Of a DNA stretch of 9,170 nt, positions 5,379 through 9,170 are shown in pieces (within the stretch, counting starts at the first letter, position 1; each line of letters opens with the position of its first letter). The position numbers were made by a program, and so were the translations under genes. The notes below the pieces were generated by a model. The model did not search any database and was not told where the DNA came from. It saw only the letters and a program-made list of their open reading frames with translations. The DNA is from Clostridia bacterium (GTDB lineage: Bacteria > Bacillota > DSM-521 > Neomoorellales > Neomoorellaceae), in contig JASUSX010000067.1 in assembly GCA_030445875.1 (NCBI GenBank), positions 1-9,170 of the forward strand, written 5' to 3'.

Positions 5379-7247
5379 GTGCAGGGCAAAAAGAAACTGA
5401 TGCTTATCCTGGCGGCCGGCCTGCTCCTGCTGGCCCTGGCCGGCTGGGGCTACCAGACCTGGTGGGGCTTTATTCCTCCCGAACCTGACCCCTCCCGTTT
5501 CCCGCCGGCACCGGAGCCGGTATCGGGCGCCAGTTATGACGTCCTGGTGGTCGGCGGGCAGCCGGAAGGAGTGGCCGCAGCCATCTCCGCCGCCCGCCAG
5601 GGGGTGAAGGTCCTCCTGGTAGAAAAACGCGACGGGCTGGGGGGACTCTTTACCTATGGCTGGTTAAACTTTATTGATATGAACTACGGACCCAAACATG
5701 AACTCCTGACCCGGGGGACCTTCATGCAATTTTACCAACAGGTGGGGGGTACCATTTTTGATGTGGCCACAGCCAAAGAGGTGCTGGCGGCCATGGTGGG
5801 CCGTTACCCCAACCTGGCCGTCAGCCTGAATACCACTTTTCAGGCTCCTGTCCTGGCGGGCCATAAACTGGAGGGTATCAAGGCTGTTAAGGGTGGCGAG
5901 GAAATGGTGTTCTATGCTGGCCGGGTGATCGACGCCACCCAGGATGCCGATGTCGCCGCCGCCGCTGGCGTCCCCTATACCGTAGGCGCCGAGGATATGG
6001 GCGAGAAGGAGCGGCGCCAGGCGGTAACCCTGGTCTTCCACTTGGGAGGGGTTGACTGGGCAGCCCTGGAGCAGGCCGTCCGTAGCGGGCAGGTTAAGGA
6101 CGGCAGGATCTCCGACCGGGCAGCCTGGGGTTTTGCCTCCATTGCTACCCAGTATAAACCCTCTACTACCAGGCTGCGCCTGCGAGGTTTGAACATCGCC
6201 CGCCAGCGTGATGGCACGGTCCTCATTAACGCCCTGCACATCTTTGGCGTTGACGGGCTAAGTGCAGCGTCCCGGGCCCAGGCCATGGAGCTGGCCCGCC
6301 AGGAATTGCCAGCTATTACTGCTTTCCTGCAAGCCAAAATGCCGGGCTTTAACAATGCACGGCTTCTGGGGTCAGCGCCAGAGCTCTACGTCAGGGAAAC
6401 CCGCCATATCAAGGCCCTCTACCAGCTCGATTTGAATGACGTCGTCTTTAACCGTTACTTTCCCGATACCATTGCCCTGGGGTCTTACCCGGTGGACGTG
6501 CAGGCGACCTCGCCCCAGGATAGCGGCTACGTCTACGGCCGCCCGGAGGTCTACAGCATACCCTTCCGCTCCCTGGTGCCCCAGGTGGTAGATAACCTGC
6601 TGGTGGTGGGCCGCTCGGCCGGCTACACCCACCTGGCCGCGGGCAGCGCCCGGGTGGTGCCCATCGGTATGGCCACGGGCGATGCCGCCGGGGTGGCAGC
6701 GGTTTATTCCCTGCAGGTTAACCGAAGCTTCCGGGAACTGGCGGCCAGCCCCGGGGATATCCGGGCTATCCAGAAAATGCTAACCCGGAGCGGCGCTTAC
6801 CTGAAGGACTTTAATATAAAAAATCCCCTGGAAAAACACTGGGCCTTTACCGCCCTGGAGTTCGTCAACCGCTGGGGCCTCACCGTCGCCGGCTATAATA
6901 ATGAGTGGAAGCTGGACGACCCGATGGAACGAGTCAGCTTTTATTACCTGACGGGCAGCGCCCTGAAGAGGGCTATTGGCCGGCAGGACCTGGTGACGGC
7001 GAAGGCCGCGGCCCTGCAATCCTACCTGGTAAAGGAACCCCTGACCCGGGAGGCGGCAGCCCGCCTCCTCCTGACCTACCTGGGTGAGGATGTGGCCTCC
7101 ATGGATCCGGCGACAGCCGTGATCCGGGCCGGCGCCCTGGGCCTCCTGCCCCTGGAGAAAACCGGCAGCGATCCCCAGGGTATAGTCACCGGCGCTGAGG
7201 CCTACTACGCCACCGAAAAGCTCTGCGAACTGGTAAGCAAGAAATAG
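5379..7247 (+). CDS. Membrane-anchored FAD-dependent oxidoreductase with SLH-like tail
   Basis: The substrate is unknown. This 622-residue protein has a KKK-flanked hydrophobic segment (about 7-25) resembling an uncleaved signal anchor, then a proline-rich linker (33-47). A dinucleotide-binding fold follows: YDVLVVGGQPEGVAAAI (53-69), with Q61 replacing the second glycine of GxGxxG, as often in the FAD_oxidored family, and E82 ending the second strand. A second FAD segment is near 405-445 (LLVVGRSAGYTHLAAGSARV, then GMATGDAAG). From about 485 to the end there are two stretches that resemble S-layer homology repeats (FVNRWGLTVAGY...DDPMERVSFYYLTG; then LTREAAARLLLTYL...AEAYYATEKL). This suggests an exported, wall-facing enzyme, but the SLH match is by eye. 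GTG 5379 has AAAGGCGG (5363-5370) 8 bases upstream. Confidence 0.82.
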   Translation: MQGKKKLMLILAAGLLLLALAGWGYQTWWGFIPPEPDPSRFPPAPEPVSGASYDVLVVGGQPEGVAAAISAARQGVKVLLVEKRDGLGGLFTYGWLNFIDMNYGPKHELLTRGTFMQFYQQVGGTIFDVATAKEVLAAMVGRYPNLAVSLNTTFQAPVLAGHKLEGIKAVKGGEEMVFYAGRVIDATQDADVAAAAGVPYTVGAEDMGEKERRQAVTLVFHLGGVDWAALEQAVRSGQVKDGRISDRAAWGFASIATQYKPSTTRLRLRGLNIARQRDGTVLINALHIFGVDGLSAASRAQAMELARQELPAITAFLQAKMPGFNNARLLGSAPELYVRETRHIKALYQLDLNDVVFNRYFPDTIALGSYPVDVQATSPQDSGYVYGRPEVYSIPFRSLVPQVVDNLLVVGRSAGYTHLAAGSARVVPIGMATGDAAGVAAVYSLQVNRSFRELAASPGDIRAIQKMLTRSGAYLKDFNIKNPLEKHWAFTALEFVNRWGLTVAGYNNEWKLDDPMERVSFYYLTGSALKRAIGRQDLVTAKAAALQSYLVKEPLTREAAARLLLTYLGEDVASMDPATAVIRAGALGLLPLEKTGSDPQGIVTGAEAYYATEKLCELVSKK

Positions 7248-7263
7248 CCTGGCTACGCCAGGT
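7247..7263 (+). terminator. Weak hairpin after the oxidoreductase stop
   Basis: CCTGGC (7248-7253) pairs with GCCAGG (7257-7262) around TAC, beginning at the stop codon. There is no T-tract after it, so it is at best a weak terminator or an mRNA 3' end structure. Confidence 0.25.
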
Positions 7264-7316
7264 AACGTCCGCCGGCCATATACACCCTGGCAAACAGAGT
7301 AAACCGACAGATTGGC

Positions 7317-7345
7317 TTGTCACCTGTTCCTGGTTATGCTACAAT
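7317..7345 (+). promoter_or_regulatory. Sigma-A promoter of the molybdopterin operon
   Basis: TTGTCA (7317-7322) and TACAAT (7340-7345) are separated by exactly 17 bases, and TGC directly before the -10 box (7337-7339) gives an extended -10 element. Transcription should start near 7352, about 12 bases before the riboswitch core, which fits the position expected for a leader-RNA promoter. Confidence 0.8.
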
Positions 7346-7363
7346 AAACATAATTAAATAGAC

Positions 7364-7477
7364 CTCCGAGCCAGTTGGCCTAAGGTTTGACAGCTATGGC
7401 CGCTGGCCTCCTGCCTGTTAACAGGCAGCGACGGGGTGGGCGGGGAAACCGGCCTGCCTCCCGGAATGGGAAAGGAG
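7364..7477 (+). promoter_or_regulatory. Molybdenum cofactor (Moco) riboswitch aptamer
   Basis: The leader matches the Moco RNA family as I recall it: it opens with CTCCGAGCCAGTTGGCCTAAGG and closes with GCCTCCCGGAATGGGAAAGGAG (described here in pieces; conserved CTCC, GCCT..GG, CCTCC and GGAAAGGAG blocks). Pairings visible: P1 CTCC 7364-7367 with GGAG 7474-7477; GCCAG 7370-7374 with CTGGC 7403-7407; GGCC 7377-7380 with 7398-7401; hairpin CTGCCTG 7411-7417 with CAGGCAG 7422-7428; a GGAAA-loop hairpin near 7439-7454; and CCC 7460-7462 with GGG 7468-7470. The family senses molybdenum cofactor and usually represses cofactor or molybdoenzyme genes. Variants lacking the P3 stem are thought to sense tungsten cofactor; the extra hairpin here favours the Moco class, though assigning that hairpin as P3 is uncertain. 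Confidence 0.9.
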
Positions 7478-7504
7478 TTTTCTTCCTGGCAAAGCCAGGG
7501 GCGT

Positions 7505-7540
7505 AACTTCAGGCACCCCATCCGGGTGCCTGAAGTTTTT
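7505..7540 (+). terminator. Intrinsic terminator, riboswitch expression platform
   Basis: Bases 7505-7518 pair perfectly with 7524-7537 (14 pairs, AACTTCAGGCACCC arm) around the loop CATCC, with a TTTTT run at 7536-7540. It lies 27 bases past the aptamer and 82 bases before the first coding start, so it is well placed for premature termination when cofactor is abundant. A small hairpin CCTGGC-AAA-GCCAGG (7485-7499) sits between aptamer and terminator. The stretch from 7541 to the ribosome site near 7607 shows nothing else recognisable. Confidence 0.9.
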
Positions 7541-7621
7541 AGCAGCTTGGGTTAAGGGAGACGCTTCCTAGCAAAAGGGATAGCAGCAGGCCGGATCGCT
7601 GATTACAGGGAGGGAGTTTTT

Positions 7622-7807
7622 ATGGCCAACCAGGAGACAATCCAGGCAGCGGTAAAGGAAGCGGCAGCCAGCCACGGCGGCAAGCTGCCCTGCGCGGTGG
7701 CCCAGGAAGTGGCCCGCCGCCTGCAGGTGCCCATGCGCGAGGTGGGGCAGGCCGCTGATGACCTTAAAATCAAGATTATCCAGTGCCAGCTGGGATGTTT
7801 CGAATAA
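7622..7807 (+). CDS. 61-residue three-cysteine protein, Moco-riboswitch controlled
   Basis: I do not recognise a named function. The protein is 61 residues, helical by composition, with a helix-turn-helix-like run AVAQEVARRLQVPMREVGQAADDL (split 25-48) followed by a strand-like IKII and the ending CQLGCFE. Cysteines are C24, C55 and C59; C55-x3-C59 plus C24 could form a metal or iron-sulfur site. From memory, small clostridial proteins ending in a CQLGCF-type motif exist, but I cannot name the family. ATG 7622 has GGGAGGGAG (7608-7616) 5 bases upstream. It is the first gene after the riboswitch and ends 18 bases before moeA, so it is co-regulated with molybdopterin synthesis. Possible roles are a metal-sensing regulator or a molybdate/molybdopterin accessory protein; both are inference. 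Confidence 0.85.
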   Translation: MANQETIQAAVKEAAASHGGKLPCAVAQEVARRLQVPMREVGQAADDLKIKIIQCQLGCFE

Positions 7808-7825
7808 CAGGGAGCTAGAGGGATC

Positions 7826-9055
7826 ATGGAACTCTTTCAGGTAGTGACCCGGGCCGAAGCGCAGCAAAAGCTGGTCTGTTACTGGCCCCTGCCGGGGAGG
7901 CAGGAATTGACCCTGTCCCTCCTGGAAGCCCTGGGCCGGGAACTGGCCCGGCCGGTAATAGCCCGGGAGGATGTCCCCGGCTTTACCCGGGCGACCATGG
8001 ATGGCTACGCAGTCCGGGCGGCCGACACCTTCGGCGCCCGGGAGAGTGAGCCCGTATTTTTGCGCCTGGCCGGGGAGGTGCCTATGGGGCGGGCGGCGGC
8101 GGTTACCGTCGGCCCCGGCGAGGCAGCGGCCGTAGCGACGGGCAGTATGTTGCCCCCGGGGGCTGACGCCGTGGTGATGATCGAAAACACAGATGTCGCC
8201 GGGGAAGGGCTGATTGCCGTGTTTAAGCCTGTAGCCCCGGGGCAGGACCTGGTGCGCCAGGGCGCTGATGTGCGGGCTGGCAGCACCGTCCTGCCGGCAG
8301 GCCACCTTTTGCGGCCCCAGGACCTGGGGGTCCTGGCCAGCCTGGGGGTAACCAGGGTGACGGTATATGAGCCCTGGCGGGTGGGTATCTTGGCTACCGG
8401 CAATGAGATCGTAGCGCCGGAGGACGAGCCTGGCCCCGGCCAGGTGCGGGATATAAATTCCTCCACCCTGGCCGCCCTGGTGCGGGAGTGCGGCGCCAGG
8501 GCTACCCTCTACGGCATTGCCCCGGATGACCTGCAGGACCTCACAGCCAGGGTGCGATCTGCCCTGGCGGAGAACCACCTGGTCCTACTCTCGGGGGGTA
8601 GCTCAGTGGGCACCCGGGATTTGACCGTACGGGTGGTGGAAGGCCTGGGCGAATCGGAACTTCTCTTTCATGGGGTGGCTATCCGCCCGGGCAAACCCAC
8701 AGTGGCGGCGGTGGCCGGGGGAAAGATGGTCGTCGGCCTGCCGGGGCACCCCGTCTCGGCCATGGTCGTCTTCAGGATTCTAATCGCTCCCCTGTTACGT
8801 TACGGGGGCTATAATCGCCGCACTGGGGCCGGGACGGTAACGGCGGCCCTGGGCCGCCAGGTCACCTCCATCCCGGGCCGCGAAGACTACATCCGCGTCC
8901 GCTTGGAAGCGGGCCCAGCGGGGTGGGTGGCCCTGCCTGTACCCGGTGGTTCGAGTATAATCTCGTCCCTGGTCCAGGCCGACGGCCTGGTCCTGGTCCC
9001 CCTGGAGGAAGAAGGTCTGGAAGCCGGCGCCATAGTAGAGGTCGAGCTCTTTTAG
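7826..9055 (+). CDS. moeA: Molybdopterin molybdenumtransferase MoeA
   Basis: MoeA inserts molybdate (or tungstate) into adenylylated molybdopterin to make Moco in the cytosol. The 409-residue product is full length. The N-terminal half carries DVPGFTRATMDGYAVRAADT (49-68) with the active-site MDGYA, and PPGADAVVMIENT. The MoCF-binding domain (about 170-315) has ATGNEIV (190-196), LLSGGSSVGTRD and the LPGHPVSAMV loop. A C-terminal beta domain follows (about 330-409; REDYIRVRL, VPGGSSIISSLVQADG). ATG 7826 has AGAGGG 3 bases and GGGAG 11 bases upstream. It is the second gene of the riboswitch unit. Since tungsten enzymes are common in thermophilic anaerobes, the metal delivered may be tungsten as well as molybdenum; the sequence does not decide. 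Confidence 0.96.
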   Translation: MELFQVVTRAEAQQKLVCYWPLPGRQELTLSLLEALGRELARPVIAREDVPGFTRATMDGYAVRAADTFGARESEPVFLRLAGEVPMGRAAAVTVGPGEAAAVATGSMLPPGADAVVMIENTDVAGEGLIAVFKPVAPGQDLVRQGADVRAGSTVLPAGHLLRPQDLGVLASLGVTRVTVYEPWRVGILATGNEIVAPEDEPGPGQVRDINSSTLAALVRECGARATLYGIAPDDLQDLTARVRSALAENHLVLLSGGSSVGTRDLTVRVVEGLGESELLFHGVAIRPGKPTVAAVAGGKMVVGLPGHPVSAMVVFRILIAPLLRYGGYNRRTGAGTVTAALGRQVTSIPGREDYIRVRLEAGPAGWVALPVPGGSSIISSLVQADGLVLVPLEEEGLEAGAIVEVELF

Positions 9056-9077
9056 CAGCGGGAAGGAAGGGTTGTTG

Positions 9078-9170
9078 TTGCAACGCAAGGTTTTTGTCAC
9101 CAGCCGGCCCTGGCAGGAGGCCCTGGAGGAGTTCCTGGCCGCCCTGCGGGCTGCCGGTTACCTGGCCCAA
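9078..9170 (+). CDS. Partial CDS, possibly a second MoeA-type protein
   Basis: Only 31 codons are visible before the window ends in frame. They read MQRKVFVTSRPWQEALEE followed by FLAALRAAGYLAQ. The pattern (R-K-x-[FY], then W/L-x-EAL-x-x-F/W-L-x-x-L) resembles the start of the longer MoeA proteins that carry a C-terminal substrate-binding-protein-like domain, which often follow a first moeA. That match is from memory and short. TTG 9078 is preferred: GGAAGGAAGG (9061-9070) ends 7 bases upstream. TTGs at 9075 and 9072 are alternatives. It starts 22 bases after the moeA stop, so it is very likely in the same operon. Confidence 0.6.
   Translation, partial: MQRKVFVTSRPWQEALEEFLAALRAAGYLAQ

Noticed and set aside
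7568..8578. 336-codon open frame on the minus strand
   Set aside because: It lies opposite the riboswitch-controlled small gene and moeA, whose motifs are unmistakable. Its translation is rich in G, P, Q and H with no recognisable domain, as expected for a shadow frame in GC-rich DNA.
1..9170. CRISPR arrays, insertion sequences, tRNA or rRNA genes
   Set aside because: No regularly spaced repeats, transposase frames, terminal inverted repeats or tRNA-like cloverleaf segments were seen.

Overview
The window is a GC-rich bacterial chromosome segment with every convincing gene on the + strand. A Spo0F-like response regulator, a tsaE-tsaB-rimI-tsaD cluster, strong Shine-Dalgarno sites with frequent TTG/GTG starts, and a molybdenum-cofactor (Moco) riboswitch ahead of molybdopterin genes suggest a spore-forming anaerobic Firmicute of the Clostridia. 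From memory it looks most like the Moorella group of thermophilic acetogens, but no database search was possible.

Layout. 1-490: a single-domain Spo0F-type receiver followed by a hairpin terminator. 522-1855: thiE (thiamine phosphate synthase) and a type-4-like [4Fe-4S] uracil-DNA glycosylase. 1884-4494: tsaE, tsaB, rimI and tsaD, tightly packed with overlaps at tsaE/tsaB and rimI/tsaD. The three tsa genes serve tRNA t6A37 synthesis (TsaC is not in the window) and rimI encodes a protein N-acetyltransferase. 4495-4746: a 252-bp non-coding gap holding a same-strand cluster of DnaA-box-like nonamers and a perfect 31-bp palindrome. 4747-7247: 5-formyltetrahydrofolate cyclo-ligase and a membrane-anchored FAD-dependent oxidoreductase with an S-layer-homology-like tail. 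7248-7621: a 374-bp non-coding region with a near-consensus promoter, a Moco-family riboswitch aptamer and a strong intrinsic terminator. 7622-9170: the controlled operon, comprising a 61-residue three-cysteine protein, moeA, and the start of a third gene that runs off the window and may be a second MoeA-type protein.

How it fits together. Most of the window is housekeeping (translation fidelity, DNA repair, thiamine and folate metabolism). The two parts most worth attention are both non-coding. One is the DnaA-box cluster with its palindrome upstream of the folate gene. The other is the Moco riboswitch unit, whose first gene is a tiny unnamed cysteine protein rather than a known cofactor enzyme. 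In an acetogen, molybdopterin genes and the folate cyclo-ligase would both support C1 metabolism (Mo/W formate dehydrogenase and the tetrahydrofolate pool), but that link is inference.
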